Source: Bradyrhizobium sp. CCBAU 051011
GTDB taxonomy: Bacteria > Pseudomonadota > Alphaproteobacteria > Rhizobiales > Xanthobacteraceae
NCBI RefSeq assembly: GCF_009930815.1
Contig: NZ_CP022222.1
Location: 6,056,501-6,120,500, forward strand
DNA: 64,000 nt
Direction: 5' to 3'
Each line of letters starts with the position of its first letter. The first letter of the stretch is position 1. The position numbers and the translations under genes are program-made. Of the stretch, positions 17,154 through 25,582 are shown piece by piece. The notes under the pieces were generated by a model. It searched no databases. It was not told the origin of the DNA and worked only from the letters and a program-made list of their open reading frames with translations.

Positions 17154-17279
17154 GTTTTGGGAATGCGGAAGGCGAGTGTGCGACGCAGGTTTTAGCGGTC
17201 GCAAAAAAATTTCGCGCTGCATGCAACTTTTCGTCATGATCCGATATTATGGTTCCGGCCGGCTGGTGGGACAACGAAC

Positions 17280-17519
17280 ATGCGTGCTTTTGCGTTAGGG
17301 CTGATCATTTCCGCGGCGGCGTCTCCGTGCCTTGCCCAAACTGTCCTGAAATCCGAACCGCTTATCCTTGCTCCCTATGAAATCGCCTTCGTGCAGGATC
17401 CCTCATGCGGGGTCGGCAAGGTGCGCAAGGTAACCGGCGCGATCAGGGGACTGCACCGGCGCAAGGCCTGTGTCACCCTGTCTGCGGAACAGGCATCGCT
17501 GGCCTCGGCGACGCCGTAA
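17280..17519 (+). CDS. Small exported protein (DUF6719-like)
   Basis: The 79-residue precursor has a signal peptide ending CLAQTV. The mature 60 residues read KSEPLILAPYEIAFVQDPSC, then GVGKVRKVTGAIRG and a second Cys, suggesting one disulfide. The pattern resembles the short family DUF6719 of Bradyrhizobium, recalled from memory and not checked. Function is unknown; it would act in the periplasm. Confidence 0.7.
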   Translation: MRAFALGLIISAAASPCLAQTVLKSEPLILAPYEIAFVQDPSCGVGKVRKVTGAIRGLHRRKACVTLSAEQASLASATP

Positions 17520-17620
17520 GAACCGATTTTCCGCCTCGGATGTCGTCCCGGCAAACGGGACTCACTGGCCGAGGCCGGTCGCTTGCCTGGTGTCCGACCG
17601 TCTTTTTGACGCCAACTGCC

Positions 17621-17875
17621 TTATGACGCCAACTGCAATTCCGTCTGCGCGTCGCGCTCGGCGTCGGCCTTGTTTCGGGCCGGGTCTTCATGCGGCTCGA
17701 GCTGGCACGGCTTGATCTCGTAATCATGGTCCAGCACCGGACGGGGGCCGGCATTGCCTCGCTCGGATACAACGTCGACCACAAGGCCGCTCTTCTGGGC
17801 AATCTTCCAGACATCGGCCGCGGTGGGATAAGCCTTGCTGAGCTTGGCATCGTTTGAGAACAGCGCGTAGGGCAT
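17621..17875 (-). CDS. Conserved small hypothetical protein
   Basis: The 84-residue protein starts at ATG 17875 with GGAG seven bases upstream. It has a compact N-terminal part (MPYALFSNDAKLSKAYPT, then WKIAQKSGLVVDV) and a charged C-terminal tail rich in Asp, Glu and Ala. Similar short proteins occur in Bradyrhizobium. It has no signal peptide or membrane segment, so it is probably cytoplasmic. Function is unknown. Confidence 0.7.
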   Translation of the reverse strand: MPYALFSNDAKLSKAYPTAADVWKIAQKSGLVVDVVSERGNAGPRPVLDHDYEIKPCQLEPHEDPARNKADAERDAQTELQLAS

Positions 17876-18082
17876 TGTCGGCTCCGGTAAAAACGGTCAA
17901 CGCGGAAGCCAGGTCCGGGTTTCGGGCTTGGCTGCCATGTCGCCATTCCACAGGCTGTTTCGGGAGCAAATTGGCTCGTTTCGGCCCATTTTCGTGGAGT
18001 CTCTGAGTCTTTAACGAGCCGTAAATCCCGGAAAAAAGAATCCCCGAGACTCCCCGGCCAGAATCGCCGGATGGTTCCGGCC

Positions 18083-18190
18083 ATGAGAACGAGCCTTCAG
18101 ACCTCCTGCCAGCGTGTTCAACTCACGCTGACCGTTTGCCTGCTGGTCGCCTGCGCGGCCAACATGGCGCTGGTCTATGCTTGGCTCTGA
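18083..18190 (+). CDS. Possible small single-pass membrane protein
   Basis: A 35-codon ORF (39 from ATG 18071) encodes an N-terminal polar part and one hydrophobic segment, LTLTVCLLVACAANMALVY, ending AWL. No strong ribosome site is visible. It fits the size of small membrane proteins but could be chance. Confidence 0.35.
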   Translation: MRTSLQTSCQRVQLTLTVCLLVACAANMALVYAWL

Positions 18191-18232
18191 ACGTCGCACG
18201 CATATCGGGGAGGGCGGTCCGGCGTCTAACGT

Positions 18233-18676
18233 CTACTTCGTCGGCGGCTCGCCTTCCCGGAGCGAGGCGTGCACCCTGGCCATGGTCGCGCTGCAATAGG
18301 CCTCCCGCTCGCGGTTGAACCGCTCTTGATGCGCGCGGAAATTCGCGACCCGCGCCCTGATCTCGGCCTGGAAATCGTCTCGCAGGTCGAGACGCGGGAG
18401 GGGAGCAGGCCTTGATAGCTCCTTCGGCATGTCGATTGGCGCGGGGACGGCGGGCGTCGTCTCTACCAACACAGTGTTGATGTCGGGCAACGGCATGACA
18501 GGCAACGGCATGTCGGGCAATGGCGCGGCTGCGCGGGCGGACTCGACTAGCTCGACGGCGGGCAGGGCAACCGGCGCTGCGATCGTCTTCTCGGCCTCCG
18601 GCATCTTGCCGGTTACCGATTGCACGAACGCCATCGTCTGCGCGATCAGGAGATCGCGTTCCTTCATCCATTTCAT
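18233..18676 (-). CDS. Hypothetical protein, Pro/Ala-rich with charged C-terminus
   Basis: I chose ATG 18676 (MKWMKERDLL) because GAGGTG lies five bases upstream; a TTG at 18694 would add six residues. The 147-residue protein has an amphipathic N-terminus, a Pro/Met/Leu-rich middle (LPDMPLPVMPLPD) and a helical C-terminus (FQAEIRARVANFRAHQERFNREREAY). No family is recognised. No signal peptide is evident. Confidence 0.6.
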   Translation of the reverse strand: MKWMKERDLLIAQTMAFVQSVTGKMPEAEKTIAAPVALPAVELVESARAAAPLPDMPLPVMPLPDINTVLVETTPAVPAPIDMPKELSRPAPLPRLDLRDDFQAEIRARVANFRAHQERFNREREAYCSATMARVHASLREGEPPTK

Positions 18677-18874
18677 GGAAACACCTCGGCCCAAGCCACT
18701 CCATCAAACGGCTTTTGTGGAATCAAGCGGCCGCGGAGGTAACGGTGGATAACACCTTTGCTTTTGCGCGCAAGGTGACAAAACGGTGACAGTTCGGTCT
18801 GCTGGCGGGCAGATGCGGGCGTCACGCCGAGCGACGATGTCACTCCTGCAAGCGCGGGTTGTTTAATGCCGGCG

Positions 18875-19120
18875 CTAGCGTTCGCGGGGATTTGTGTTCG
18901 GGACGAAGGGCGCGCCGATCACGCGGACCGGCGGCTGGTCGTTGACATAGATGATGCGCTTGTCGGCTGTCGGAGCCTGCTCGACGCCGGTGGCTCGATC
19001 GGCGAGCCGAACCGGCTGGTCATCCAGCCCAAACAGCATCGCGCCTCCTGCAATCGCCACGCTGACCAATGTGACGGCAGCCAGCAGAACCATGTTGCAG
19101 TTTTCTTCGCGAATTCTCAT
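18875..19120 (-). CDS. Small membrane-anchored hypothetical protein
   Basis: From ATG 19120 the product has 81 residues: a short basic N-terminus, one membrane segment (MVLLAAVTLVSVAIAGGAML), and a periplasmic tail ending in VNDQPPVRVIGAPFVPNTNP. It resembles short tail-anchored or signal-anchored proteins common in Bradyrhizobium. The ribosome site is weak and a start at the inner Met (about 19093) is possible. Function is unknown. Confidence 0.6.
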   Translation of the reverse strand: MRIREENCNMVLLAAVTLVSVAIAGGAMLFGLDDQPVRLADRATGVEQAPTADKRIIYVNDQPPVRVIGAPFVPNTNPRER

Positions 19121-19332
19121 GGAAGGAAAACGTAAGGAGCGGGCCCTGGTTCCTGGCGCGTCAGCGGCGAGCGGAGCAAGTGCAGGGTGCGATCCGAGAA
19201 CCATGCTGGAACTGCATTTTTAACGAGCAGGTGATCCGCGAGCTTTTACCAGTTGCGCGAGCCTGGTCCGATATGAGTTGCCCCAAACAAAATTGCCGGC
19301 CGAAGCGTTGGCTAACCCTCGAAACTATCCAT

Positions 19333-19371
19333 ATGTATGCTTGCATACATACAATGGTTGCATTTATACAA
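19333..19371. promoter_or_regulatory. Tandem palindromic sites, likely MarR-type operator
   Basis: ATGTATGC-TT-GCATACAT at 19333-19350 is a perfect 8-bp inverted repeat. Overlapping it, TTGCATACATACAA (19341-19354) recurs as TTGCATTTATACAA (19358-19371), centres 17 bp apart. The block lies 51 bases upstream of the hydrolase ATG, in a gene pair with a MarR regulator. Confidence 0.55.
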
Positions 19372-19421
19372 CATGATAACCCGGCAGGTTGAGCTGTCGC
19401 TGTGCGGATTCTGTTACTGAC

Positions 19422-20525
19422 ATGAACGTTCATTTTAGTCCGGGAGGCTGGATTCAATGGCCTGACTACGAAGAATTCTCGATCGAATTCGTGAAGCTGC
19501 TCGGCATGGCCCAGGAAGGCGGCTCGTTGATATCCGAATGCTTCCTTGCTGCTAGCCGAATTGATCCAAGCGACGGCGGCGAGTCCTGGTATCGGGAATG
19601 GACCAGGATGGCGGAAGCCAACAATGCGCGCGCCAACGCTTCCCTGGAGCGAGGTCATGTACTGACCGCACAAAGCAACTGGCTCCGCGCCCTCAATTAC
19701 TATCAGGTGTCAGCGTTCGCATTCGATATCGCCGACAAGAAGCAGCAGGGCGCAATCGAAGCCATGCGAGTCTGCGCTCGCCGCTACATCTCACATTTGA
19801 CGCCTGCCGGCGAGGTCGTGGAGATTCCCTGGCAGGAAGGTCACGCGCTGGAAGGATATTTTTTGCCAGCGGCAACTTCTGGTCGCGGACCTGTCGTCAT
19901 ATGCATGGGCGACCCGGGGCATCGGAAGGAGGAATATCTCTTCAAGGTCGCGCGCTACGCCCGCGAGCGGGGAATGTCGCTGCTGGCGGTGGACCTGTTT
20001 GGCTCGGACGCAAGCACCAAATTCGAAGACGTCGTCGCTCCCCCCGACCTGGAAACGTCGATCAGCCACGTAGTGGACTACCTCACGATGAGGGATGATA
20101 TCGACGAACACCGGATAGGAATTCTCGGTGACGGGGCAGGATCTTCCTTTGTGGCGCGCGGCGTCGCTCTCGACAATCGTTTCACCGCGGCGGTTTGCGA
20201 CGGCGGAATTTGGGATATGCAGGAGCGGGCTTTTCTGATGGGCCGTCTTCCGTCGGGCCCCGGGAATGCTGGGGCTGACGGCGGCTGGCTCAGGCGAAAA
20301 TTCCGCTGCCCAGTCCTGATTACCTTGGGCGCAGAGGGCTGGCTCGAAAGCGACCGCGCGACCCATCTGTTCGAACGGTTGAAGGTCGATCAGCCCGACA
20401 TTTCACTAAAAATCTTCGAGGGCTCCGAAACGGCCTCCGCGCAAGGGCATAGCGACAATCCCACGCTCGCCAACGAGTTCATTTTCGACTGGATGGCCGA
20501 CCGCCTCAAGTTGGCAACGAACTAG
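19422..20525 (+). CDS. Alpha/beta hydrolase, FrsA/DHPON hydrolase-like
   Basis: The 367-residue protein (ATG 19422, MNVHFSPGGW) has a helical N-terminal lid of about 130 residues and a hydrolase domain: PVVICMGDPGHRKEEYLF, the elbow GILGDGAGSSFVARG with Asp-Gly-Ala where many relatives have GxSxG, and a C-terminal EGSETASAQGHSDNPT with a possible catalytic His. It resembles the 2,6-dihydroxypseudooxynicotine hydrolase/FrsA group that cleaves C-C or ester bonds. An upstream TTG at 19389 is possible. Tandem palindromes precede it and a convergent MarR gene follows, suggesting substrate-responsive control. Confidence 0.8.
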   Translation: MNVHFSPGGWIQWPDYEEFSIEFVKLLGMAQEGGSLISECFLAASRIDPSDGGESWYREWTRMAEANNARANASLERGHVLTAQSNWLRALNYYQVSAFAFDIADKKQQGAIEAMRVCARRYISHLTPAGEVVEIPWQEGHALEGYFLPAATSGRGPVVICMGDPGHRKEEYLFKVARYARERGMSLLAVDLFGSDASTKFEDVVAPPDLETSISHVVDYLTMRDDIDEHRIGILGDGAGSSFVARGVALDNRFTAAVCDGGIWDMQERAFLMGRLPSGPGNAGADGGWLRRKFRCPVLITLGAEGWLESDRATHLFERLKVDQPDISLKIFEGSETASAQGHSDNPTLANEFIFDWMADRLKLATN

Positions 20526-20605
20526 AGCTTGATCCGGACCCGCAGGGCCGCGTAGCGGTTTTTCCTCGCGATAAACGCGAACGCGTTTGCGCGGAGATCA
20601 CGCTC
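20525..20605. repeat. REP-type repeat (GAGCnTGATC family)
   Basis: Outer arms GAGCTTGATC and GATCACGCTC with internal AACGCG/CGCGTT-type palindromes lie between the hydrolase and the MarR gene. This family is widespread in Bradyrhizobium. Confidence 0.65.
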
Positions 20606-20673
20606 AAACAAAAAGATAAAACGGGATGATGCTTCGAAGAAAACTCATCGCGCTTTAGCCGGGCGGCAGCAAT

Positions 20674-21213
20674 TCATATGCCTATGGCAACCTTCAGGCT
20701 GGCCTTCTCAAGGCGGTTCTTCAGTGCCGAGAGTTTGCTGGTAAACTCGCTGAGTTCACGGTCACTGAACTCCGCAAAGATGAAGTTGTTGAGCTCCTCC
20801 TGCTGAGAAGCCAGGCTTGCGATGTGCTTATAGGTCTTGTCTGTCAGGGACATCTGCACGACCCTGGCATCGTCCTCCGATGCCTTCCGGCGCATGAAGC
20901 CTTTCTTCTCGAGCATTTTCGACTGGGTCGTTACGAAGGACGGGTCAACGTGGAGCATCTTTGACACCACCTTCACCGGTACGCCCTCTCCCTGATCCAG
21001 ATCGGCCAGCGCCATCAGGATCATCCATTGCGGGCCGCTGATGCCGAGGGCTTTTGCCCAGAAATAGCGAATCTCCTGGAGATGCACGTTGATGGCGGCG
21101 ATCTCCCAGGCGAACTGCCGGGCGATGTCGTGATTCTGCCCGCCGAACTCATGCGAGGCTCCGCGCTTGGCGCGGCTTGGCGAGTCCGGTCCCTTCCGGG
21201 TTTCCTGTCCCAT
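20674..21213 (-). CDS. MarR-family transcriptional regulator
   Basis: The 179-residue protein has a winged-helix core: helix-turn-helix VKVVSKMLHVDPSFVTTQSK and wing MRRKASEDDARVVQMSLTDK. An extra charged N-terminal 25 residues precede the dimerisation helix EIAAINVHLQEIRYFWAKAL. MarR proteins usually repress nearby genes and release DNA on binding an aromatic ligand. The convergent hydrolase gene, with tandem palindromes upstream, is the obvious candidate target; the link is inference. Confidence 0.9.
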   Translation of the reverse strand: MGQETRKGPDSPSRAKRGASHEFGGQNHDIARQFAWEIAAINVHLQEIRYFWAKALGISGPQWMILMALADLDQGEGVPVKVVSKMLHVDPSFVTTQSKMLEKKGFMRRKASEDDARVVQMSLTDKTYKHIASLASQQEELNNFIFAEFSDRELSEFTSKLSALKNRLEKASLKVAIGI

Positions 21214-21597
21214 GGCGCTTCCAGCTCCAAGTCTGCCCGAAGCAGCTTAGCTGATTTCATAACAAATTCATCCAATTGCGGAGAGTACATGCGCCATTTT
21301 GGAAGCAAATTGGCCTTTGGGGCTGTGTGGCACCGGCGACACAGTCGTTTGGTATCGATATAGCTGAGTTCATAAAGTATTTTGATTACGTAAGTTGCGC
21401 ATGCATAGTTCTGAAGACGGTCAGGGGGGTCCTCGATCGTTCCGTTTTGGTGGTTCGCTTAAGTCCCTCGCGTTCATGCGGGTGTGTCCGAAGGCGCGAA
21501 GCGACTGAGCGGTTTTCATGAACGGGGGCGGGCCGTCCTCTGGGGGATAAGTCAGAGGTCCGCCCTCGTTCTGCAGAGAGCAACTTGGAGGTTTAAC
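21214..21597. other. Long upstream region of the porin gene
   Basis: This 384-base gap between divergent genes has no credible ORF. It contains a CTGTGT/ACACAG hairpin near 21322-21343, an AT-rich stretch at 21355-21400 that probably holds promoters, and a GTTCATG/CATGAAC pair (about 21472 and 21517) suggesting a structured porin 5' leader. GGAG at 21587-21590 is the porin ribosome site. Confidence 0.45.
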
Positions 21598-23178
21598 ATG
21601 AATATGATCAAGAGCCTTGTTCTCGGCTCAGCGGCGGGTCTGATCGCCATGAGCGGGGCGCAGGCGGCCGATCTTCCGGTCAAGGCCAAAGCGGTCGAGT
21701 ACGTGAGGATCTGCTCCCTGTATGGCGCGGGTTTCTTCTACATCCCGGGCACCGACACCTGCATCAAGCTGGGTGGTTATCTGCGCGTTGACACCACGTT
21801 CAACGGCGGCGTCTATGGCGGTCCGTTCTATAACGGCGACGGCGGCCAGGGCAATCGCTACCGCGATTACTTCCTCTCCCGTTCTCGTATGGCGCTGACG
21901 GTTGATACCCGTACCGCCACCGAATACGGCGTTGTCCGCACCTTCGGTCAGGCCGACTTCCAGTTCCAGAACTTCGGAACGACCAACCCGGGCACTGCCG
22001 CCACCACCGGCCAGCCCCTCAACAACGCGCTGCTCTCCACGGCAGGCGGCGGCTATGTCGCGGTTGAAATGGTGTTCATCCAGTTCGCTGGTTTCACCTT
22101 CGGTAAGTCGGCTTCGGCCTACGCGACCCCGTGGAATGGCTATCCGGGCAACAACAACTCGTACCTGATGGGCGGTCCGGACTACGTCACCGGCGTCAAC
22201 AACATCCAGTACACCGCCCAGTTCGGCAACGGCGTGTCGGCCACCATCGGTCTCGATGATCCGTCCGTCTTCAACCGCACTGCGGTCTGGAACATTGCCA
22301 ACGGCATCAATGTCAACGGTGTCGGCACCAACGCCTACAGCGGCGTGCACGCTCCCGACATCGTCGGTAACATCCGCGTCGACCAGGCTTGGGGTCTGTT
22401 CCAGATTTCAGGTATGGCTCACCTCGTGAGCGCTACCTACAACACCCTCGGCGCCGGCGGCGCTCCGACCAACCTGTCGGAAATCTCCGGTCACCCCGAA
22501 GACAAGTGGGGCGGTGCGGTGACGGCTGCCTTGCAGATCAAGAACCTCCCGACCGGTGCGGGCGACGACATCAAGATCGACGCCACCTACGCCAAGGGTG
22601 CCACCAAGGCTGTGATCTCGACGAGCGGCGGGTCGCCGAACTTCGCGATGTTCGGTGACACCGGCATTGCCGGCGGCTACCAGAGCGTTGGCTTCGGTGC
22701 CGTCTCCGACGGCCTGTACCTGCCGGGCGTCACGAACGGCATCATCCTGACCTCGGCTTGGGGTATCCGTGGTGCGTTCAACCACAACTGGGATCCCTAC
22801 TGGTCGACCAGCCTCTGGGGCAGCTACGCCTCCGTCCGTTATGACGGTGGTGCCAACGACAACCTGGCTGGCATCGCGTCCGCCAAGGGCGTCTACTGCG
22901 CAGCCTTCGCGGCAACTCACGCCGGTCAGACCGGTGTTGCTGGTAACGGTACCTACAGCTGCAACCCGGACTACAACATCGCCCAGGTTGGTGTGGTCAC
23001 CCGCTGGACTCCCGTCAAGAACCTGACGTTCTCGGCTGAAGTCGGCGCATTCTTCCTCGACCAGAAGATGGCTGGCAGCTCGACGTTCACCGCGACTGCT
23101 CCGAAGCCGAATGCTCTGTACGAGTTCAAGGACCAGAGCACGGTGTTCCTGAACGTTCGCGCTCAGCGCAACTTCTGA
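21598..23178 (+). CDS. Porin (Porin_2 family)
   Basis: The 526-residue precursor starts at ATG 21598, seven bases after GGAG; longer in-frame starts from 21484 are not supported. The signal peptide ends GAQAAD. The mature N-terminus LPVKAKAVEYVRICSLYG, the FFYIPGTDTCIKLGGYLRVD plug strand and the final RAQRNF strand are hallmarks of the rhizobial porin family, which forms trimeric 16-strand channels in the outer membrane. Two Cys pairs are present. Codon choice is strongly biased (GGC, CTG, AAG, TAC), consistent with very high expression. A strong terminator follows. Confidence 0.95.
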   Translation: MNMIKSLVLGSAAGLIAMSGAQAADLPVKAKAVEYVRICSLYGAGFFYIPGTDTCIKLGGYLRVDTTFNGGVYGGPFYNGDGGQGNRYRDYFLSRSRMALTVDTRTATEYGVVRTFGQADFQFQNFGTTNPGTAATTGQPLNNALLSTAGGGYVAVEMVFIQFAGFTFGKSASAYATPWNGYPGNNNSYLMGGPDYVTGVNNIQYTAQFGNGVSATIGLDDPSVFNRTAVWNIANGINVNGVGTNAYSGVHAPDIVGNIRVDQAWGLFQISGMAHLVSATYNTLGAGGAPTNLSEISGHPEDKWGGAVTAALQIKNLPTGAGDDIKIDATYAKGATKAVISTSGGSPNFAMFGDTGIAGGYQSVGFGAVSDGLYLPGVTNGIILTSAWGIRGAFNHNWDPYWSTSLWGSYASVRYDGGANDNLAGIASAKGVYCAAFAATHAGQTGVAGNGTYSCNPDYNIAQVGVVTRWTPVKNLTFSAEVGAFFLDQKMAGSSTFTATAPKPNALYEFKDQSTVFLNVRAQRNF

Positions 23179-23206
23179 TCCCGAAAGACTTGAAACACTA
23201 GGAGAA

Positions 23207-23239
23207 CCCCCGGCAGGCAACTGCCGGGGGTTTTTCTTT
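23207..23239 (+). terminator. Rho-independent terminator of the porin gene
   Basis: Ten-bp perfect stem CCCCCGGCAG/CTGCCGGGGG with a GCAA tetraloop (23207-23230), then TTTTTCTTT. Confidence 0.93.
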
Positions 23240-23628
23240 GTCGGATGCTCATCTTCGCAAATGCTGGCCCGGCATCAGGTGATGCGTAGACGGCGGAAAG
23301 AGATCGGTGGACTACCAGAAAAAGTCTGGAAACGATAAAAAATGGAAAAATGTGATTTACTCATGTAATTATATAATCTAATATGGGCTCAAGTGGTCAG
23401 TTGCTAGCTGGCTGCCTGTTGATCTTGAAGGGGCGCAATATTCCTTCATGATAAACCTCCGAAACCTCCGGCAATGCCCTGCCGGAGGTTTTTACTTTTT
23501 CAGGGCATGTGCATTCCATGATTCGGAGCGTGCCGCGCGAGCGGCGGCTTCCTCTCGGCAAGAAAAGCTCTGCTGTCGGAAGTGGGCACAAAAAAAGCGG
23601 AGTGCTGCGTGCCTTGAGACTTGGGACA
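23240..23628. other. AT-rich gap with a second terminator-like hairpin
   Basis: No credible protein gene lies here. Bases about 23325-23390 are unusually AT-rich and include TATAAT at 23372-23377. A perfect hairpin AAACCTCCGGCA/TGCCGGAGGTTT with TTTTT follows at 23462-23493. A short transcript of about 110 nt between the two is possible. Confidence 0.35.
23462..23495 (+). terminator. Orphan terminator-like hairpin
   Basis: Twelve-bp stem, six-base loop and a T5 run with no annotated gene ending before it. The sequence before the stem (AAACCTCCG) also repeats part of the arm. Confidence 0.7.
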
Positions 23629-23703
23629 TGGTGCCGGCTGAGGGGATTGAACCCCCGACCTTCGGTTTACAAAACCGCTGCTCTACCGCTGAGCTAAGCC
23701 GGC
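23629..23703 (-). tRNA. tRNA-Thr (anticodon TGT)
   Basis: The reverse strand folds into a 75-nt cloverleaf: acceptor GCCGGCT/AGCCGGC, D arm GCTC...GAGC, anticodon loop TTTGTAA, T arm with GGTTCAATCC-type loop, and an encoded CCA. Position 34-36 reads TGT, so it decodes ACA and related Thr codons. It stands alone. Confidence 0.96.
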
Positions 23704-23826
23704 GAATTTGAAGCGATAGGCGAGCGTGAAATATTCCCGCCGTGGGCCGATCTTCGCGGCTCGAATACCAGACTTGTCCGCAAAGGGCCAGAACCTCGGC
23801 GAGTCTCTCGCCGTCGGCCGCGCATG

Positions 23827-23854
23827 AAAAAGGCGGCCTTTCGGCCGCCTTTTC
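23827..23854. terminator. Bidirectional terminator
   Basis: Stem AAAAAGGCGGCC/GGCCGCCTTTT with a short TTTC loop. It lies just beyond the stop of the reverse-strand exported protein gene. Confidence 0.8.
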
Positions 23855-23872
23855 GTGCTGATTCGGCTGGTC

Positions 23873-24289
23873 TCACTGGCAGATGTGCCTGCGGCCGTCG
23901 TCGCCGCGGAACCAGGTGCCGGGGGTGCAGACAAAGCCGTTGCGCCGGGCGTATTCGTCGCCGCCGATCGGGGCGGCGATGGCGGCCGGGGCAGTGGCGA
24001 TCGCAGCCGCAGTGCCGACCGCGCCGCCGCCGACGCCGGCTGCGACATCGGCGGGCCAGAAGCCACTGTTGTCATAACGGTTATAGCTGTTGCGCCAAGC
24101 GCGGTCTTGATAGGCCTGCCGCTGGTAGTAGCTGCTGCTATAGGGGCTTCCCGGTCCCCGATTCTGGCAATTGGCGTTCGGATAGAACTGCGCGCAATAG
24201 CCGGGATTGTAGATGACCTGCTGCGCCAAGGCGGGGGTTGCCAGCGCGGAAGCGAAGATCGCGGCGGCTAGCATTCCATATCTTGTCAT
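23873..24289 (-). CDS. Exported hypothetical protein, Tyr/Asn-rich
   Basis: I chose ATG 24289 (MTRYGMLAAAIFASALATPALA) because it opens a clear signal peptide and has GGAG eight bases upstream; the longer frame to 24496 is not supported. The 138-residue precursor has a Tyr/Asn/Gln-rich middle (QVIYNPGYCAQFYPNANCQ), a Gly/Ala-rich hydrophobic stretch that may insert in a membrane, and an end VCTPGTWFRGDDGRRHICQ. Four Cys may form two disulfides. No named family; a terminator follows. Confidence 0.75.
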   Translation of the reverse strand: MTRYGMLAAAIFASALATPALAQQVIYNPGYCAQFYPNANCQNRGPGSPYSSSYYQRQAYQDRAWRNSYNRYDNSGFWPADVAAGVGGGAVGTAAAIATAPAAIAAPIGGDEYARRNGFVCTPGTWFRGDDGRRHICQ

Positions 24290-24463
24290 GGGGAGTACTC
24301 CATTGCGGGGGGGACGCGAGCTAAGCGTGCATATGCTTGATCGTTCCTCGGCAGGCGCGCGCGCCGAGACAACCCAGCGTGATGCCCTGCGCGGATCGGC
24401 GCGAGATCTTGCGATTTCGGTTGTGCGATCTCCACACTGGTGTGAAGTTCCGCCCGCCGCCGG

Positions 24464-24664
24464 TTGATCAGCCACGAGAAATTCAGGGAAATGCACGCAG
24501 ACGCGCGACGTCGATTACCGTCATTTCCTACGGCAACACGCTGCTACGGGTTCACCAACCCGGCTGCCGACGGGTCGATGCTGCGCACCACGCTCTACAA
24601 CGAGCAGGCCGACCGCCGCTCCTGGGCGTCGATGAAAAGCCTGTTCGATGAAGTCTTGACCTGA
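24464..24664 (+). CDS. Small hypothetical protein
   Basis: A 66-residue frame from TTG 24464 (or ATG 24491) encodes a soluble protein with YGFTNPAADGSMLRTTLYNEQ and ends SWASMKSLFDEVL. Its codon use looks like a real rhizobial gene, but the ribosome site is weak. No family is recognised. Confidence 0.45.
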   Translation: MISHEKFREMHADARRRLPSFPTATRCYGFTNPAADGSMLRTTLYNEQADRRSWASMKSLFDEVLT

Positions 24665-24825
24665 CAAAGACTTCCAGCTGGTATTTCATGGCGTTTTCGA
24701 GGAGCCTGGCTCGGACTTGACCCGCGGGCGGGCTACCGGTTCGTGTGAAGAAGACGCAGGCAAAATCCAAAATGAGAAGTTCGGGCTTGAGCCGGACTTC
24801 AACTGATACAGCGAGCAGGGGGCGT

Positions 24826-25521
24826 ATGTTCGGAATTCTGGGGCTGGGGTTCTTGCTGGGCATGCAGCACGCGCTCGAAGTCGATCATATTGCCGCCGTC
24901 TCCAGCATCGCCGCACGCCGCAGCCATGTCGCCGATATCGTCAAGCACGGGCTGACCTGGGGGCTCGGCCACACGCTTACTCTGTTCGTCTTTGCCGGCG
25001 CTGCCATCCTGCTCGGCCGCGCGATTCCGGACGGTTTTGCCCGCCCGATCGAGACCACCGTCGGCCTGATGCTGGTCGGCCTCGGGGCGCATGTGCTGTG
25101 GCGGCTGTGGCGCGACCGCGTGCATTTCCACCGGCACGGCCATGACGACGGCACGGTGCATTTCCACGCCCATAGCCATGCCGGTGAAACCACGCCGCAC
25201 GCCCGCGCGGCGCACGCGCATGACCACGGCTTCCGCTGGCGGACCCTGCTGGTCGGGTTGATGCACGGCATGGCAGGCTCGGCTGCGCTTCTGGTGCTCG
25301 CGGTGACGCACGCCTCCAGCCCCGCCGTTGGGCTCGGCTATGTCGCGCTGTTCGGAGTCGGCTCGATGATCGGCATGGGGGCGCTGTCGACAGTGATCGC
25401 GGTGCCGCTTGCGGTCTCTGCGCGCTCGCTTACCTGGGCTAACCGCGGCCTGCAGGGGGCCGTCGGCCTTGCCACGATCGCGATCGGAATAATGACGGTG
25501 GTCGAGACGGTGCTGGCCTGA
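24826..25521 (+). CDS. Nickel/cobalt-type permease, UreH/HoxN-like
   Basis: From ATG 24826 (after AGGGGG) the product has 231 residues; a GTG start at 24745 would add 27 charged residues. The first helix carries GFLLGMQHALEVDHIAAV, the H-x4-D-H metal signature of NiCoT/UreH transporters. Five to six further membrane segments follow. A loop at about residues 100-135 is extremely His-rich (HFHRHGHDDG, HFHAHSHAG, HAHDHG), typical of metal uptake regulation or trapping. It likely moves Ni2+ or Co2+ across the inner membrane. No urease or hydrogenase gene is nearby. Confidence 0.85.
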   Translation: MFGILGLGFLLGMQHALEVDHIAAVSSIAARRSHVADIVKHGLTWGLGHTLTLFVFAGAAILLGRAIPDGFARPIETTVGLMLVGLGAHVLWRLWRDRVHFHRHGHDDGTVHFHAHSHAGETTPHARAAHAHDHGFRWRTLLVGLMHGMAGSAALLVLAVTHASSPAVGLGYVALFGVGSMIGMGALSTVIAVPLAVSARSLTWANRGLQGAVGLATIAIGIMTVVETVLA

Positions 25522-25582
25522 GGCCCGGCTCGCCTCGGCGTACAGGCCGGTGAACAATTATAGCGTGCTGGGAGGAGACAGG

